A DNA stretch of 64,000 nucleotides from Bartonella sp. AU16XJBT (GCF_028618665.1 NZ_JAQITF010000009.1:25027-89026); one strand, 5' to 3'; numbered from the stretch's first letter, positions 21,066 through 32,694 are shown. Translations and numbers: made by a program. Notes: generated from the sequence alone by a model not told the origin.

Positions 21066-21380
21066 ATGCAGAAGATTCGAAAAGGTGATAAAGTTGTTGT
21101 TTTATCCGGTAAGGATAAAGGATGTAGTGGTGAAGTGATTAAGGTTAGTCCAAAAGAGAATAAGGCTTTTGTTCGTGGGATTAATATGATTAAACGTCAT
21201 CAACGTCAAACGCAGAAACAAGAAGCTGGGATTATTTCTAAAGAAGCTCCGATTCATCTGTCTAATTTGGCGATTGCTGATCCTAAAGATGGTAAGCCTA
21301 CACGCGTAGGCTTTCGTATGAATGCAGATGGTGATAAGGTACGTGTTGCCAAGCGTTCGGGAGAGTTGATTAATGGCTGA
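21066..21380 (+). CDS. rplX: Ribosomal protein L24
   Basis: An assembly-initiator protein of the 50S subunit. The 104 residues include the KOW motif [19 protein letters not shown] and [11 protein letters not shown]. Its end overlaps the start of rplE by eight bases. Confidence 0.97.
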   Translation: MQKIRKGDKVVVLSGKDKGCSGEVIKVSPKENKAFVRGINMIKRHQRQTQKQEAGIISKEAPIHLSNLAIADPKDGKPTRVGFRMNADGDKVRVAKRSGELING

Positions 21381-21930
21381 AGAAAGACAAATACCGCGTA
21401 TGAAAGCGTATTATTTTGAAGTGATTCGTAAAGCACTTCAAGAGAAGTTTAATTACAAAAATGCGATGCAAATTCCGCGGATTGATAAAATTGTAATTAA
21501 TATGGGGATAGGTGAAGCAACTGCTGATTCGAAAAAACCTTCCCTTGCCGCTGAGGATTTAGGACTCATAACAGGTCAAAAGGCTGTTGTTACCCGTGCG
21601 CGTAATTCTATTGCGACCTTTAAGGTTCGTGAAGGAATGCCTCTTGGGGCCAAAGTGACATTGCGTAAAGATCGTATGTTTGAGTTTTTAGATCGCCTTG
21701 TTACGATTGCTCTTCCGCGGGTTCGTGACTTTCGTGGTTTAAATCCAAAGAGTTTTGATGGTCGTGGCAATTTTGCTATGGGTATTAAAGAACACATTGT
21801 GTTTCCAGAAATCAACTATGATAAAGTTGATCAAATTTGGGGCATGGATATTATCGTTTGTACGACAGCAAAAACAGATGATGAAGCTCGTGAATTGTTG
21901 CGTGCTTTTAATTTTCCTTTTCGTTCGTAA
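21373..21930 (+). CDS. rplE: Ribosomal protein L5
   Basis: L5 anchors 5S rRNA in the central protuberance. The 185-residue product has [16 protein letters not shown] and [19 protein letters not shown], followed by [11 protein letters not shown], all typical. It overlaps rplX by eight bases. Confidence 0.98.
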   Translation: MAEERQIPRMKAYYFEVIRKALQEKFNYKNAMQIPRIDKIVINMGIGEATADSKKPSLAAEDLGLITGQKAVVTRARNSIATFKVREGMPLGAKVTLRKDRMFEFLDRLVTIALPRVRDFRGLNPKSFDGRGNFAMGIKEHIVFPEINYDKVDQIWGMDIIVCTTAKTDDEARELLRAFNFPFRS

Positions 21931-21954
21931 CGGCAAACGTAGCGAGGTGAAATT

Positions 21955-22260
21955 ATGGCCAAAGTAAGCGCCGTTGAAAAAAATAAGCGTCGTGAAGTGA
22001 TGGTGAAGCGTTATGCTGCACGTCGCGCACGTTTGAAAGCAATCGTTATGGATCAGAAGGTTTCTCTTGAGGAACGTTTTAAGGCTTCTGTTCAATTAGC
22101 GGAATTGCCGCGTAATTCTTCGAAAGTTCGTATTCGTAATCGTTGTGAGGTTTCAGGTCGTCCGAGGGCTTATTATCGTAAGTTAAAAATGTCACGGATT
22201 GCATTGCGTGAACTTGGCTCTATTGGTCATATTCCTGGTATCGTAAAGTCTAGTTGGTAA
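21955..22260 (+). CDS. rpsN: Ribosomal protein S14
   Basis: S14 is a 30S head protein. The 101-residue product is the long, zinc-free form without the CxxC pairs, ending [14 protein letters not shown], and contains [20 protein letters not shown]. It is the form expected in Alphaproteobacteria. Confidence 0.97.
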   Translation: MAKVSAVEKNKRREVMVKRYAARRARLKAIVMDQKVSLEERFKASVQLAELPRNSSKVRIRNRCEVSGRPRAYYRKLKMSRIALRELGSIGHIPGIVKSSW

Positions 22261-22274
22261 GAGGAGATTATTTA

Positions 22275-22673
22275 ATGTCTATGTCAGATCCTCTTGGTGA
22301 TATGTTAACACGTATTCGTAATGCGCTTGGTCGCAAAAAAGGCAAGGTGGTTACTCCAGCTTCGAAGCTTCGTGCGCACGTTCTTGATGTGCTTCAGTCT
22401 GAAGGTTATATTCGTGGATATAATCAAGTCGATTTAGGTGATGGAAAGTCTGAAATTGAAATCGAGTTGAAATATTTTGAAGGATTAGCTGCTATTCGTG
22501 AGATTTCACGTGTTTCAAAGCCTGGTCGTCGTGTGTATGTTTCTGCCAAGTCACTTCCGCAGGTGGCAAATGGTTTAGGTATTTCGATTTTATCGACTCC
22601 TAAAGGTGTTATGGCTGATCATGAAGCGCGTGAACAGAATGTTGGTGGAGAACTCCTTTGTCGTGTTTTCTAA
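22275..22673 (+). CDS. rpsH: Ribosomal protein S8
   Basis: S8 binds the central domain of 16S rRNA and in E. coli represses the spc operon. The 132-residue product starts [17 protein letters not shown] and ends [11 protein letters not shown]. The ATG at 22275 with GAGGAGA seven bases upstream is the start; a GTG frame to 22254 would overlap rpsN. Confidence 0.97.
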   Translation: MSMSDPLGDMLTRIRNALGRKKGKVVTPASKLRAHVLDVLQSEGYIRGYNQVDLGDGKSEIEIELKYFEGLAAIREISRVSKPGRRVYVSAKSLPQVANGLGISILSTPKGVMADHEAREQNVGGELLCRVF

Positions 22674-22712
22674 GGTATGTTAAGAAAACGGAAGAAAAAG
22701 TAGGTTAGAACA

Positions 22713-23246
22713 ATGTCTCGTATTGGAAAAAAACCCATTTCAATTCCTTCTGGGGTTACTGCTACTGTTGAAGGTCAGCTGGTTAAGGCAAAAGGTCCAA
22801 AAGGTGAACTAAGTTACGTCGTTAATGATGAGGTCTTAGTTAAATTCGAGGAAAATGTCATATCAGTTATGCCGCGGGATCAGTCAAAAGATGCACGCTC
22901 TAAATGGGGTATGTCACGCTCAATGATTGAGAACATTTTTTGTGGCGTAAAAGATGGTTTTGAAAAAAGGTTAGAGATCAATGGGGTTGGTTATCGTGCT
23001 GCTTTACAGGGTAAGGATATTCAACTATCTCTAGGTTTTTCGCATGATGTGGTTTATAAAGTTCCATCGGGTGTTACTGTAACTGTTCCTAAGCCCACAG
23101 AGATTGTTATTTCTGGAATTGATAAACAGCAAGTTGGGCAAGTTGCAGCGGAGATTCGCGAGTATCGTAGGCCTGAGCCTTATAAAGGTAAAGGTGTTAA
23201 GCATGCAGATGAACGTATCTTCCGTAAAGAAGGTAAAAAGAAATAA
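22713..23246 (+). CDS. rplF: Ribosomal protein L6
   Basis: L6 lies near the factor-binding site of the 50S subunit. The 177-residue product starts [15 protein letters not shown] and ends with the signature [21 protein letters not shown] (written here only as the key block before the basic tail). Context is normal. Confidence 0.97.
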   Translation: MSRIGKKPISIPSGVTATVEGQLVKAKGPKGELSYVVNDEVLVKFEENVISVMPRDQSKDARSKWGMSRSMIENIFCGVKDGFEKRLEINGVGYRAALQGKDIQLSLGFSHDVVYKVPSGVTVTVPKPTEIVISGIDKQQVGQVAAEIREYRRPEPYKGKGVKHADERIFRKEGKKK

Positions 23247-23258
23247 GGATTTTGTATT

Positions 23259-23621
23259 ATGGTTTCATCTAAGGACATTATCCAGCGTCGTGCAAGACGT
23301 GTTCGTCGTAGAATAAAGATGGTTTCTCATGATCGTCCTCGGCTTAGCGTTTATCGTTCAAATCAGAACATCTACGCGCAAGTTATTGATGATTTACGGG
23401 GATGTACGCTTGTTTCAGCTTCTACTCTTGAAAGTGATTTGAAAAAATCATTAAAAAGTGGTGCTGATAAAGAAGCCGCTTTTGCTGTTGGTAAGTTAAT
23501 TGCTGAGCGTGCAAAGCAAGCTGGTGTTAATGAAGTGGTTTTTGATCGTGGAGCCTATGTATACCATGGTCGAGTCAAAGCTTTGGCTGAGGCTGCTCGT
23601 GAGGGTGGTTTGAGCTTTTAA
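23259..23621 (+). CDS. rplR: Ribosomal protein L18
   Basis: L18 binds 5S rRNA together with L5. The 120-residue product has [20 protein letters not shown] and the C-terminal [21 protein letters not shown] 112-base AT-rich gap separates it from rpsE, longer than other gaps in the section. Confidence 0.97.
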   Translation: MVSSKDIIQRRARRVRRRIKMVSHDRPRLSVYRSNQNIYAQVIDDLRGCTLVSASTLESDLKKSLKSGADKEAAFAVGKLIAERAKQAGVNEVVFDRGAYVYHGRVKALAEAAREGGLSF

Positions 23622-23733
23622 AGTTTCCTCCTTTTTGGATGGGGAGGGATACTTTAAAGTATTTCGTTTAAGTTCTTCTGGTTTGATGAGGAGCTTTGTT
23701 ATCGTGCTTCCGGAAAAGAAAAAGGAATGAGGA

Positions 23734-24282
23734 ATGGCACAAAAAGAACGTGGTGAGAGAGAAGAACGCGATAATGAGTTTGTCGATAGGCTCGTTCATA
23801 TTAATCGTGTTGCTAAGGTTGTAAAGGGTGGTCGGCGTTTTGGTTTTGCTGCTCTTGTTGTCGTTGGAGATCAAAAAGGGCGTGTAGGTTTTGGACATGG
23901 TAAAGCCCGTGAAGTTCCAGAAGCCGTTCGTAAAGCAACTGAATCTGCAAAGCGTGGGATGATTTATGTTCCACTTCGGTCTGGACGTACATTGCATCAT
24001 GATCTTGAAGGTCGTCACGGAGCGGGGCGCGTTTTGCTCCGTTCAGCGTCTGCTGGTACTGGTATTATCGCAGGGGGACCGATGCGTGCTATTTTTGAAG
24101 CTCTTGGTATGCAGGATGTTGTTGCAAAATCACTAGGATCATCAAATCCTTATAACATGGTTCGTGCGACATTTGATGCATTGAAACATCAAATGCATCC
24201 GAGAGATATTGCTGCTCAGCGTGGTATAAAATATTCGACTTTACAGGCGCGTCGTCGCCATTTGGTCGACGTAGAAGGGTAG
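23734..24282 (+). CDS. rpsE: Ribosomal protein S5
   Basis: S5 contributes to decoding accuracy and mRNA unwinding. The 182-residue product contains [20 protein letters not shown] and [15 protein letters not shown], the S5 signature. The spectinomycin loop is not obviously altered. Confidence 0.97.
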   Translation: MAQKERGEREERDNEFVDRLVHINRVAKVVKGGRRFGFAALVVVGDQKGRVGFGHGKAREVPEAVRKATESAKRGMIYVPLRSGRTLHHDLEGRHGAGRVLLRSASAGTGIIAGGPMRAIFEALGMQDVVAKSLGSSNPYNMVRATFDALKHQMHPRDIAAQRGIKYSTLQARRRHLVDVEG

Positions 24283-24313
24283 TTTCTGAGATTGTCAGAA
24301 AAGGAATTAGAAA

Positions 24314-24520
24314 ATGGTTCAGAAAAAATCTCAGAGTGGTAAAACTGTGACAGTAGAGCAAATTGGAAGCCCTATTCGAAATTCACAGATTCAGCGTGCA
24401 ACCTTAAAGGGGCTTGGACTCAATAAAATGCGTCGGCGGCGCGTTTTAGAAGATACACTGTGTGTACGGGGTATGATTGCTCGGGTTCGGCATCTTGTTC
24501 GCGTTATAGATGAAGATTAA
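24314..24520 (+). CDS. rpmD: Ribosomal protein L30
   Basis: A short 50S protein of 68 residues with [23 protein letters not shown], the L30 signature, here with an N-terminal basic extension typical of Rhizobiales. Confidence 0.95.
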   Translation: MVQKKSQSGKTVTVEQIGSPIRNSQIQRATLKGLGLNKMRRRRVLEDTLCVRGMIARVRHLVRVIDED

Positions 24521-24540
24521 GGGTTGCAGGAGTATTAGAT

Positions 24541-25008
24541 ATGAAACTCAATGAACTACGTGATTGCGAAGGCGCAACAAAAAATCGTAAGCGTGTTGGG
24601 CGTGGTATTGGTTCGGGGACTGGCAAAACTGGTGGTCGCGGTGTAAAAGGGCAAAAATCCCGTTCTGGTGTTTCCTTGAATGGTTTTGAAGGTGGGCAAA
24701 TGCCTATCTATCGTCGTTTACCAAAACGTGGATTTAAAAATTTCTTTTCTAAAACCTACAATGAAGTTTCACTGGGACGTATTCAATTGGCCGTTGACGC
24801 TGGTAAGTTGAATATTGAAAAGCCTGTTGATATGATTGCTTTGAAAGAGGCTGGTATTATTCGTCGCCAGAAGGATGGGATTCGCCTTCTTTCTGATGGT
24901 GATTTGAAAGCTAAAATTACCTTTCATATTTCTGGTGTTTCACAAGCTGCTCGTGTTAAGATTGAAAAAGTGGGTGGTCAGGTTATTTTTCCTGAAGTTG
25001 TTGGATAA
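24541..25008 (+). CDS. rplO: Ribosomal protein L15
   Basis: L15 is a late-assembly 50S protein. The 155-residue product starts [20 protein letters not shown] and has the Gly-rich [21 protein letters not shown] stretch typical of the family. A 158-base gap follows before secY. Confidence 0.97.
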   Translation: MKLNELRDCEGATKNRKRVGRGIGSGTGKTGGRGVKGQKSRSGVSLNGFEGGQMPIYRRLPKRGFKNFFSKTYNEVSLGRIQLAVDAGKLNIEKPVDMIALKEAGIIRRQKDGIRLLSDGDLKAKITFHISGVSQAARVKIEKVGGQVIFPEVVG

Positions 25009-25166
25009 TTTTTTGATATCAGTCGTTATTTAAAGAAGAGGTACATCTATTCTTTTGAATTTTTTGTGGAGAATTGTTTAAGTTCTGCAATTATTTGTGT
25101 ATAAAGATATGAATTTTAGGATACTTCTGTGATTTAAAGAACTGGAGTGTGAAGTGGAGACGTTTT

Positions 25167-26513
25167 ATGGCATCAGCAGCAGAGCAATTTGCTTCCAATA
25201 TAAACTTCGGTACCTTTTCGCGTGCAACTGAATTAAAAAAACGGATCTGGTTTACTCTGGCGGCACTTCTTGTCTATCGTTTCGGCACTTATATTTCTCT
25301 TCCGGGTATTAATATTGATGCTTTACGGCAAACATTTGAGCATCATGCATCGGGTGTCCTAGGACTGTTTAATATGTTTGCTGGAGGTGCTGTTGGGCGT
25401 ATGGCAATTTTTGCTTTGGGTATTATGCCTTATATATCGGCATCTATTATTGTACAATTGCTCACCTCCATTATTCCTTCTTTGGAGACCCTAAAAAAAG
25501 AGGGTGAGGTAGGTCGTAAGGTTATTAATCAATATACGCGTTATGTAACAGTTATATTGGCTATTCTGCAAGCTTTTGGTATTGCGGTTGCGCTTGAAAG
25601 CGGTATAGGGACAGGGCTTCAAATTGTTGTAGAACCAGGTCTCATGTTTCGTATCTCTTCTGTTATTACACTTGTTGGCGGGACAATGTTTCTCATGTGG
25701 CTTGGCGAGCAAATTACATCACGCGGTGTTGGTAATGGGGTTTCTCTTATCATTTTTACAGGGATCGTAGCCAACTTTCCTTCTACTTTTGCTCAGCTTT
25801 TGACCGCGCATAGTCAGGCTGATTTATCAACTTTTCTTTTAATAGCAATCGTTCTTATTGCTGTTTTGGTTATCGCACTTATTGTTTTTATAGAACGTGC
25901 TCAACGGCGAATTCTTATTCAGTACCCGAAACGTCAGGTTGGTAATCAAATGTTTCAAGGTGATATGTCGCATCTTCCTTTAAAATTGAATACTGCTGGT
26001 GTTATTCCGCCTATTTTTGCTTCATCTTTATTGTTATTACCCGCCACTATTAATAATTTTTCTGATAAAATGCCCCAATGGATGCAAGCCATTTCTTATT
26101 CTCTTGGCCATGGGCAACCACTTTATATGATTATTTATGCATTTTTAATGGCGTTTTTTTGCTTTTTTTATACGGCTATTGTGTTTAATCCAAGTGATAC
26201 TGCTGATCAGTTGAAAAAACATTCTGGTTTTATTCCAGGAATTCGTCCAGGTGAGCGTACAGCGGAATATATTGATTATGTTTTAACGCGTATTACTGTT
26301 GTGGGTGCACTTTATATTATCTTGGTTTGTTTACTCCCTGAATTTATGATATCTGCATTCCAGGTTCCTTTTTATCTTGGGGGGACGTCTTTGTTGATTG
26401 TTGTGACTGTTACTCTTGATACGGTTGCTCAAATCCAAGGGCATCTTGTTGCGCACCAATATGAAGGGTTGATAAAAAAATCAAAACTTCGTGGAGGTCG
26501 AAGAAATCGATGA
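25167..26513 (+). CDS. secY: Protein translocase channel SecY
   Basis: The inner-membrane channel for Sec export. The 448-residue product has ten hydrophobic segments, the plug region near [15 protein letters not shown], and cytoplasmic loops with [15 protein letters not shown] and [13 protein letters not shown], which contact SecA and the ribosome. The ATG at 25167 ([11 protein letters not shown]) has GTGGAG upstream; the longer frame from 25149 lacks similarity. It overlaps adk by four bases. Confidence 0.97.
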   Translation: MASAAEQFASNINFGTFSRATELKKRIWFTLAALLVYRFGTYISLPGINIDALRQTFEHHASGVLGLFNMFAGGAVGRMAIFALGIMPYISASIIVQLLTSIIPSLETLKKEGEVGRKVINQYTRYVTVILAILQAFGIAVALESGIGTGLQIVVEPGLMFRISSVITLVGGTMFLMWLGEQITSRGVGNGVSLIIFTGIVANFPSTFAQLLTAHSQADLSTFLLIAIVLIAVLVIALIVFIERAQRRILIQYPKRQVGNQMFQGDMSHLPLKLNTAGVIPPIFASSLLLLPATINNFSDKMPQWMQAISYSLGHGQPLYMIIYAFLMAFFCFFYTAIVFNPSDTADQLKKHSGFIPGIRPGERTAEYIDYVLTRITVVGALYIILVCLLPEFMISAFQVPFYLGGTSLLIVVTVTLDTVAQIQGHLVAHQYEGLIKKSKLRGGRRNR

Positions 26514-27088
26514 GAGTTGTTCTTTTAGGCCCTCCTGGAGCGGGGAAAGGGACGCAAGCTAAAATGTTAACTGAGGAATATAATATTCCTCATTTGTCAA
26601 CAGGGGATATGCTGCGTGAGGTTATTGCTAAAGAAACGGAAGTTGGTAAAAAAGCTAAAGCTATTATAAGTTCTGGTGCTTTGGTTCCTGATAGTATTGT
26701 TAATCAAATCGTATCAGATCGGATTGATGAAGCTGATTGTATAAACGGTTTTATTTTGGATGGATATCCAAGAACTGTAGGACAGGCAGAAGCGTTACAA
26801 CAGATGCTTGAGTCAAAAAATATGCCGCTTGATGCTGTTATTGAGTTGTGTGTTGATGAAGACGCATTGATTGAACGTATGAAAAAGCGTGTTCAGGAGA
26901 CGGTCGCGGCTGGTGGACAAGTCCGTTTAGATGATAATCCTGTTGCTTTTGCAAAAAGATTAGTAGAATATCGTGAAAAAACATCTCCTTTATCAAAATT
27001 TTATTCAGAGAGAGGAATGTTGAAGGTTATTGATGGAATGATTGGTATTGCTGAAGTGACACGTATAATTAAAGGTTTTCTTGCATAA
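26510..27088 (+). CDS. adk: Adenylate kinase
   Basis: Adk interconverts ATP, ADP and AMP. The 192-residue product has the P-loop [10 protein letters not shown] (residues 7-16), the AMP site STGDMLR and DGYPRT. The LID is short: a QVRLDDNP stretch in place of the roughly 30-residue insertion of E. coli, which is the usual short form in Alphaproteobacteria. Its ATG overlaps the secY stop (ATGA). Confidence 0.97.
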   Translation: MRVVLLGPPGAGKGTQAKMLTEEYNIPHLSTGDMLREVIAKETEVGKKAKAIISSGALVPDSIVNQIVSDRIDEADCINGFILDGYPRTVGQAEALQQMLESKNMPLDAVIELCVDEDALIERMKKRVQETVAAGGQVRLDDNPVAFAKRLVEYREKTSPLSKFYSERGMLKVIDGMIGIAEVTRIIKGFLA

Positions 27089-27268
27089 GATTTTTTTGAG
27101 AAGTAAATGAAAAGAGTTGACTTTTGAGATAAAATCTATCACAAACAACTTTAATTTATTTCAGTTCAATAGGCGGATTCGGAAGAGTTTTGTTCTGAGT
27201 CTATTTTTTTCTGTAAGGTACATCAGTTATTTTATAACAATTTGTCAACATAATTAAGGAGAGTAGGC
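27089..27268 (+). other. Gap between adk and rpsM
   Basis: This 180-base AT-rich gap between secY-adk and the alpha section may hold a promoter or leader for rpsM-rpoA. A TTGACT at about 27118 is a possible -35, but a good -10 at the right distance is not evident. No gene is seen. Confidence 0.35.
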
Positions 27269-27637
27269 GTGGCTCGTATTGCTGGCGTCAATATCCCGAC
27301 AAATAAGCGTGTAATTATTGCGCTTCAATATATCCACGGGATTGGACCAAAATTTGCTCAAGAAATTACTGAAAAGGTTTGTATTCCCACGGGGCGTCGT
27401 GTGCATGAGCTTTCAGATGCCGAGGTGTTGCAGATTCGTGAGGCGATAGATCAGGGCTATCAAGTTGAAGGTGATCTTCGTCGTGAAGTTGCCATGAATG
27501 TTAAGCGTTTGATGGACCTTGGTTGTTATCGTGGATTGCGTCATCGTCGGTCTTTGCCAGTTCGGGGACAGCGTACACATACGAATGCTCGTACGCGTAA
27601 GGGACCTGCTAAGGCAATTGCTGGTAAGAAGAAATAA
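27269..27637 (+). CDS. rpsM: Ribosomal protein S13
   Basis: S13 is a 30S head protein touching P-site tRNA. It starts with GTG ([15 protein letters not shown]) after AAGGAGAG. The 122-residue product has [13 protein letters not shown] and the C-terminal [19 protein letters not shown]. Confidence 0.97.
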   Translation: MARIAGVNIPTNKRVIIALQYIHGIGPKFAQEITEKVCIPTGRRVHELSDAEVLQIREAIDQGYQVEGDLRREVAMNVKRLMDLGCYRGLRHRRSLPVRGQRTHTNARTRKGPAKAIAGKKK

Positions 27638-27753
27638 GAATCTGTGTGAGAGGTTTTTTATATATTCTGTTTCTTGTTGAAGTTGGTTTGACAAGGGAAA
27701 GAAGGTGGAGCTGCTGATATTACGGCAGTGATGAGATCGTTGAAAGGAAAAAT

Positions 27754-28143
27754 ATGGCCAAGGAAGCCACACGTGTTCGTCGTCGCGAACGTAAGAATAT
27801 TTCATCAGGTGTTGTGCATATCAATTCAACATTTAATAATACAATGATTACGATTACTGATGCGCAGGGAAATGCAATTGCGTGGTCATCTGCGGGGGCT
27901 CAAGGGTTTAAAGGGGCGCGTAAATCTACACCTTTTGCCGCTCAAGTTGCTGCGGAAGATTGTGCGAGAAAAGCACAAGAACATGGTATGCGTTCTTTGG
28001 AAGTTGAAGTTTGTGGTCCTGGGGCAGGGCGCGAATCTGCTCTACGTGCGTTGCAATCTGTTGGGTTTGTCATTACTTCTATTCGTGATGTAACACCAAT
28101 TCCTCATAACGGATGTCGTCCGCGGAAAAGACGGCGTGTTTAA
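27754..28143 (+). CDS. rpsK: Ribosomal protein S11
   Basis: S11 lies on the 30S platform near the mRNA exit. The 129-residue product has [19 protein letters not shown] and ends with the basic [13 protein letters not shown]. In this cluster rpoA follows directly, without rpsD, as in other Alphaproteobacteria. Confidence 0.97.
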   Translation: MAKEATRVRRRERKNISSGVVHINSTFNNTMITITDAQGNAIAWSSAGAQGFKGARKSTPFAAQVAAEDCARKAQEHGMRSLEVEVCGPGAGRESALRALQSVGFVITSIRDVTPIPHNGCRPRKRRRV

Positions 28144-28237
28144 TTGGGTGTTGTTTTTTGTTGTCGGAGATTTCTCTGATGTTCACATTGGTCGTTACGA
28201 TTGAATGGTAACGGAACTAAAGAACGGGAATAAAAAT

Positions 28238-29251
28238 ATGATCCAGAAAAACTGGCAAGAACTTATTAAACCCAATAAGGTTGAATCATGTACCCATGAT
28301 AATCCAAATATTACAAGCGTAATTGCTGAGCCTCTTGAGCGGGGCTTTGGTTTAACACTAGGAAATGCCCTTCGTCGTGTGTTGTTATCTTCGCTTCGTG
28401 GTGCTGCTATTACTGCTGTACAAATTGATGGCGTCTTACATGAATTTTCATCAATTCCGGGTGTTCGTGAGGATGTTACAGATATTATTCTGAATATAAA
28501 GGAAATTGCACTTCGTATGGAAGAAGAAGGGCCTAAGCGTCTCGTCGTTTATAAAGAGGGGCCTGGTGTTGTGAGAGCGGGGGATATCAATACCGTTGGG
28601 GATATGGAAATTCTTAATCCAGATCATGTTATCTGTACGCTTGATGAAGATGCTGAAATTCGTATGGAATTTATTGTCAACACAGGAAAGGGGTATGTTC
28701 CATCGGATCGTAATTGTGTTGATGATGGGCGCATAGGACTTATTCCAATTGATAGTCTTTATTCACCAATTCGTAAAGTGTCTTATAAAGTGGAAAATAC
28801 GCGTGAAGGTCAAGTTCTCGATTATGATAAATTGACGTTAACGATTGAAACGAATGGTGCTGTTAATGGAGAAGATGCTGTTGCTTTTGCAGCACGCATT
28901 CTCCAGGATCAATTATCATTATTTATTAACTTTGAAGAGCCACAGAAGGAGCCTGTTGAGGAGGCTGATTCTGAGCTTTCCTTTAATCCTGCACTTCTCA
29001 AAAAAGTGGATGAATTAGAACTTTCCGTTCGTTCGGCAAATTGTCTTAAGAATGATAATATTGTCTATATTGGTGATCTTATTCAAAAAACAGAATCTGA
29101 AATGCTTCGGACACCAAATTTTGGTCGTAAGTCATTGAATGAGATTAAAGAAGTTTTGGCATGTATGGGATTGCATCTTGGAATGGAAATTCCTGCATGG
29201 CCGCCTGAAAACATTGATGATCTTGCTAAACGTTATGAAGATCAGTATTGA
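28238..29251 (+). CDS. rpoA: RNA polymerase alpha subunit
   Basis: The 337-residue product has the assembly domain ([20 protein letters not shown] near residue 40) and the C-terminal domain that binds UP elements and activators ([23 protein letters not shown] stretch, with [15 protein letters not shown] helix [13 protein letters not shown]). The ATG at 28238 ([16 protein letters not shown]) is the family start; a longer frame from 28205 is not conserved. Confidence 0.97.
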   Translation: MIQKNWQELIKPNKVESCTHDNPNITSVIAEPLERGFGLTLGNALRRVLLSSLRGAAITAVQIDGVLHEFSSIPGVREDVTDIILNIKEIALRMEEEGPKRLVVYKEGPGVVRAGDINTVGDMEILNPDHVICTLDEDAEIRMEFIVNTGKGYVPSDRNCVDDGRIGLIPIDSLYSPIRKVSYKVENTREGQVLDYDKLTLTIETNGAVNGEDAVAFAARILQDQLSLFINFEEPQKEPVEEADSELSFNPALLKKVDELELSVRSANCLKNDNIVYIGDLIQKTESEMLRTPNFGRKSLNEIKEVLACMGLHLGMEIPAWPPENIDDLAKRYEDQY

Positions 29252-29275
29252 AATTAGAATTTAAGGAGAGGGCTT

Positions 29276-29704
29276 ATGCGCCATAGTAAGTCAGGCCGCA
29301 AGTTGAATCGGACTGCCAGTCACCGTAAAGCGATGTTTGCAAATATGGCAACGTCGTTGATCGAGCATGAGCAGATTGTGACAACACTTCCAAAGGCTAA
29401 AGAAATTCGTCCTATTGTTGAAAAACTTGTTACTCTTGGTAAGCGTGGTGGTTTGCATGCACGTCGACAAGCAATTGCAGCACTTCGTGATACAGGGAAA
29501 GTTGCAAAGTTATTTGATACACTTGCGCCGCGTTATGCATCACGCAACGGTGGGTATTTGCGTATTATGAAAGCGGGGTTTCGTACCGGTGATAATGCGC
29601 CCATGGCTGTTATAGAATTTGTTGATCGTGATGTTGAAGCGAAGGGGGCTGGGGATCGTGCTCGTATCGAAGCTTCTGAGAATGAGAAGGGAACGTCCTC
29701 ATAA
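29276..29704 (+). CDS. rplQ: Ribosomal protein L17
   Basis: L17 is near the tunnel exit. The 142-residue product starts [20 protein letters not shown] and has the conserved [19 protein letters not shown]. It is the last gene of the ribosomal cluster and is followed by a terminator. Confidence 0.97.
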   Translation: MRHSKSGRKLNRTASHRKAMFANMATSLIEHEQIVTTLPKAKEIRPIVEKLVTLGKRGGLHARRQAIAALRDTGKVAKLFDTLAPRYASRNGGYLRIMKAGFRTGDNAPMAVIEFVDRDVEAKGAGDRARIEASENEKGTSS

Positions 29705-29732
29705 GTTTTTTATTTTGTTGGATTTTTAAAGG

Positions 29733-29757
29733 CCGCCTTATCTTAGGCGGTTTTTTT
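29733..29757 (+). terminator. Rho-independent terminator of the ribosomal cluster
   Basis: CCGCCT and AGGCGG form a GC-rich stem with a TATCTT loop, followed directly by seven T. It lies 29 bases after the rplQ stop and should end the long ribosomal transcript. Confidence 0.85.
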
Positions 29758-29971
29758 ATACATATTTTTAAGTTTGTTTTACTTGAGAAATAGATGGTGA
29801 GAGAGAATTATAGGATATTGAATTATTTGATTTTTATAATATTTATTGTTTAAATGGGTTGTTTTTATTCTCTATTATGAAATATTAATGGAGATCCTTT
29901 ATTTGCGGGGATGCTTTTTTAAAATTCTATGAATCTTCAACAGAATAGGCTGATTTTATAAGGAGTAGATT

Positions 29972-31366
29972 ATGAGGTATTCTTTTTGGGTGCGGCTTTT
30001 TTTTGCGATTATGATGCTGATATCGTTTGATCATATCTATGCTCATGTTCCTCAGACAGAAAAAGAAATCACTCTTTCATTTGCTCCTTTAGTTAAAAAG
30101 ACAGTTCCATCTGTTGTAAATATTTATGCAGCACGGCAAATTAGAGCGCGATCACCTTTTGCGGGTGATCCATTTTTTGAGCAATTTTTTGGTCGTTTAC
30201 AAAATAATTTTCCTGTTCGTAAGCAATCATCATTAGGGTCAGGCGTGATTGTTGATGCACGTGGTTTGATTGTTACAAATTACCATGTCATTAAAGATGC
30301 AAGCGAAATTAAAGTGGCTTTTTCTGATGGGCGAGAGTTTGAGAGTAAGGTCGTGCTCAAAGATGAAGCAACGGATATTGCCATTCTTGAAGTTGATGCA
30401 AAAGATACTCAGTTTCCTGTTCTTCCTTTGGGGGATTCTGATACTGTTGAGGTTGGTGATCTTGTTCTGGCTATTGGTAATCCTTTTGGTGTTGGTCAAA
30501 CGGTTACAAGTGGTATTGTTTCAGCGCAAGCGCGTACACGTGTTGGGATTTCCGACTTTGACTTTTTTATTCAAACAGATGCAGCCATTAATCCAGGAAA
30601 CTCTGGTGGCGCTTTAATTGATATGAAGGGGCAATTAATCGGAATTAATACAGCTATTTATTCGCGTTCCGGTGGTTCTGTAGGGATTGGTTTTGCTATT
30701 CCAGTTAATCTTGTAAAAGTGATGCTTGATACTGTTAAACGCGGTGGAAAATATTTTGTGCCGCCTTATATCGGGGCATCCTTTCAAAATGTTACACCTG
30801 ATATTGCTGGTGGTTTAGGTTTAGAACGTCCTTATGGGGCTCTTATTATTGAAGTTATTAAAGACAGTCCTGCTGAAAAAGCCGGCTTGAAAGTAGGTGA
30901 TGTTATTTTGAGTGTGCAGGGGGTGCGCGTTGATAGTCCAGATAGTCTTGGGTATCGTTTGATGACGGCTGACGTTGGTCATAGTCTTGCTTTAGAATAT
31001 TTACGAAGTGGCAAAACTTTAAAAACACAAATAAAGGTTGCATCAATATCGGAAACTACATCTGTAAAATCTGAAAAAATTACGGGTGATAGTCCTCTTG
31101 CTGGTGCCGAAGTGTTAGATTTAACACCGCAAAATAGTCGACGTTTTCATCTTCCCATATCGGCAAAAGGTGTTGTGATTACCAATCTTGATGAAATGAG
31201 CAATGCTTCTGGAATTTTTCGTCCCGGAGATATCTTACGTGTTGTAAATGGCCATAAGATTCAAACAGTTCATCAGTTGAAAAAAGTTCTTATGCAAACG
31301 CGTTCGCGTACTTGGCAATTGGAATATGAACGTGATGGTATGTATATTCGCCAATTTATTCGTTGA
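29972..31366 (+). CDS. DegP/DegQ-like periplasmic serine protease
   Basis: An HtrA-family protease and chaperone of the periplasm, 464 residues. A hydrophobic signal segment (about 5-24) is followed by a trypsin-like domain with triad His105 (TNYHVIKD), Asp135 (EATDIAIL) and Ser211 (NPGNSGGAL). Two PDZ domains follow (about 270-360 and 380-460, with PAEKAGLKVGDVIL and ASGIFRPGDILRVV). It is a small-type Do protease; DegP and DegQ cannot be told apart here. It overlaps or abuts rarA, a pairing seen in Rhizobiales. Confidence 0.92.
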   Translation: MRYSFWVRLFFAIMMLISFDHIYAHVPQTEKEITLSFAPLVKKTVPSVVNIYAARQIRARSPFAGDPFFEQFFGRLQNNFPVRKQSSLGSGVIVDARGLIVTNYHVIKDASEIKVAFSDGREFESKVVLKDEATDIAILEVDAKDTQFPVLPLGDSDTVEVGDLVLAIGNPFGVGQTVTSGIVSAQARTRVGISDFDFFIQTDAAINPGNSGGALIDMKGQLIGINTAIYSRSGGSVGIGFAIPVNLVKVMLDTVKRGGKYFVPPYIGASFQNVTPDIAGGLGLERPYGALIIEVIKDSPAEKAGLKVGDVILSVQGVRVDSPDSLGYRLMTADVGHSLALEYLRSGKTLKTQIKVASISETTSVKSEKITGDSPLAGAEVLDLTPQNSRRFHLPISAKGVVITNLDEMSNASGIFRPGDILRVVNGHKIQTVHQLKKVLMQTRSRTWQLEYERDGMYIRQFIR

Positions 31367-31374
31367 GGTTTTTT

Positions 31375-32694
31375 TTGGAGAAAGATTTTTTTACTTCGTC
31401 ATTTGATCCTAAAGTTAATAAAAATCAGCCACTTGCAGAAAGAATGCGTCCTTGTTCTCTCAATGAAGTTGTGGGACAAAAGCATTTAATTGGAGAAGAT
31501 GGCTTGCTTTCACGGATGGTGGCAGCGGGCTCAATTGGATCGATGATTTTTTGGGGGCCTCCAGGGACGGGAAAAACAACAGTTGCACGTTTGTTAGCAC
31601 TTGAAACAAATTTCGCCTTTGAACAAGTTTCTGCTATTTTTACAGGCGTTGCTGAACTTAAAAAGATTTTTGAAGTTGCGCAGAGGCGTTTTATGTCTGG
31701 GGATAAAACGCTTCTCTTTGTTGATGAAATTCATCGCTTTAATCGTGCACAGCAGGATAGTTTTCTTCCTGTGATGGAAGATGGTACGGTGGTACTTATT
31801 GGTGCAACGACCGAAAATCCTTCTTTTGAACTTAATGCTGCTCTTCTTTCGCGTGCACGGGTTTTAACATTTCTTTCTCATGATCATGAAAGTTTGGACA
31901 TGCTTTTGAAGCGTGCTGAAGAGGTAGAAGGAAAGTTTCTTCCCTTGGATGATGGTGCTAGAGACGTTTTGATAGGGATGTCTGATGGTGATGCACGGGT
32001 AGCATTGACATTAGCAGAGGAAGTGTGGTCTGTTGCGCGCTCGGGAGAGATTCTTGATGCTGGTGCTTTGCAAAAAGTTATTCAGCGTCGTGCACCCATT
32101 TATGATAAAGGACGAGATGGGCACTATAATCTCATTTCAGCGTTGCATAAATCCGTTCGTGGCTCTGATCCTGATGCGGCGCTTTATTATTTAGCACGTA
32201 TGTTGGATGCTGGTGAAGATCCTCTCTATATTGGGCGAAGATTGGTTCGTATGGCTGTTGAAGATGTTGGTTTGGCAGATCCTCAAGCTCTTGTCATTTG
32301 TAATGCGGCAAAGGATGCCTATGATTATTTGGGGTCACCAGAAGGAGAGTTGGCTTTGGCACAGGCATGTCTTTATGTTGCAACTGCACCAAAGTCAAAC
32401 GCGACATATCTTGCGTATAAAGCAGCACTGCGTTGTGCGCGCAAAAATGGTTCTTTACCGCCTCCTAAGCGTATCCTTAATGCACCGACGAAATTGATGA
32501 AGGAAGAGGGGTATGGAGATGGTTATTGTTATGACCATGATGAACCAGATGCTTTTTCAGGACAAGAATATTTTCCTGAAAAACTTGGGCGACAGAGTTA
32601 TTATAAACCAGTTGAGCGTGGATTTGAGCGTGAAATTGTGAAACGTCTTGAATGGTGGAAACAATTGCGCCAAAAGCGTAAAAATCAACAATAA
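31375..32694 (+). CDS. rarA: Replication-associated recombination protein A
   Basis: RarA (MgsA) is an AAA+ ATPase acting at stalled replication forks. Walker A (WGPPGTGKTT), Walker B (LLFVDEIHRF), sensor 1 (GATTENPS) and the arginine finger region (LLSRARVL) are present. The C-terminal tetramerisation part has DGHYNLISALHKSVRGSDPDAALYY. The TTG at 31375 is favoured because GAGG lies six bases upstream; a TTG at 31363 overlapping the protease stop is the alternative, and no ATG fits. About 439 residues. Confidence 0.92.
   Translation: MEKDFFTSSFDPKVNKNQPLAERMRPCSLNEVVGQKHLIGEDGLLSRMVAAGSIGSMIFWGPPGTGKTTVARLLALETNFAFEQVSAIFTGVAELKKIFEVAQRRFMSGDKTLLFVDEIHRFNRAQQDSFLPVMEDGTVVLIGATTENPSFELNAALLSRARVLTFLSHDHESLDMLLKRAEEVEGKFLPLDDGARDVLIGMSDGDARVALTLAEEVWSVARSGEILDAGALQKVIQRRAPIYDKGRDGHYNLISALHKSVRGSDPDAALYYLARMLDAGEDPLYIGRRLVRMAVEDVGLADPQALVICNAAKDAYDYLGSPEGELALAQACLYVATAPKSNATYLAYKAALRCARKNGSLPPPKRILNAPTKLMKEEGYGDGYCYDHDEPDAFSGQEYFPEKLGRQSYYKPVERGFEREIVKRLEWWKQLRQKRKNQQ

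Noticed and set aside
27118..27150. Promoter for rpsM-rpoA with TTGACT as -35
   Set aside because: No acceptable -10 at 16-18 bases; kept only as a possibility in the gap entry.
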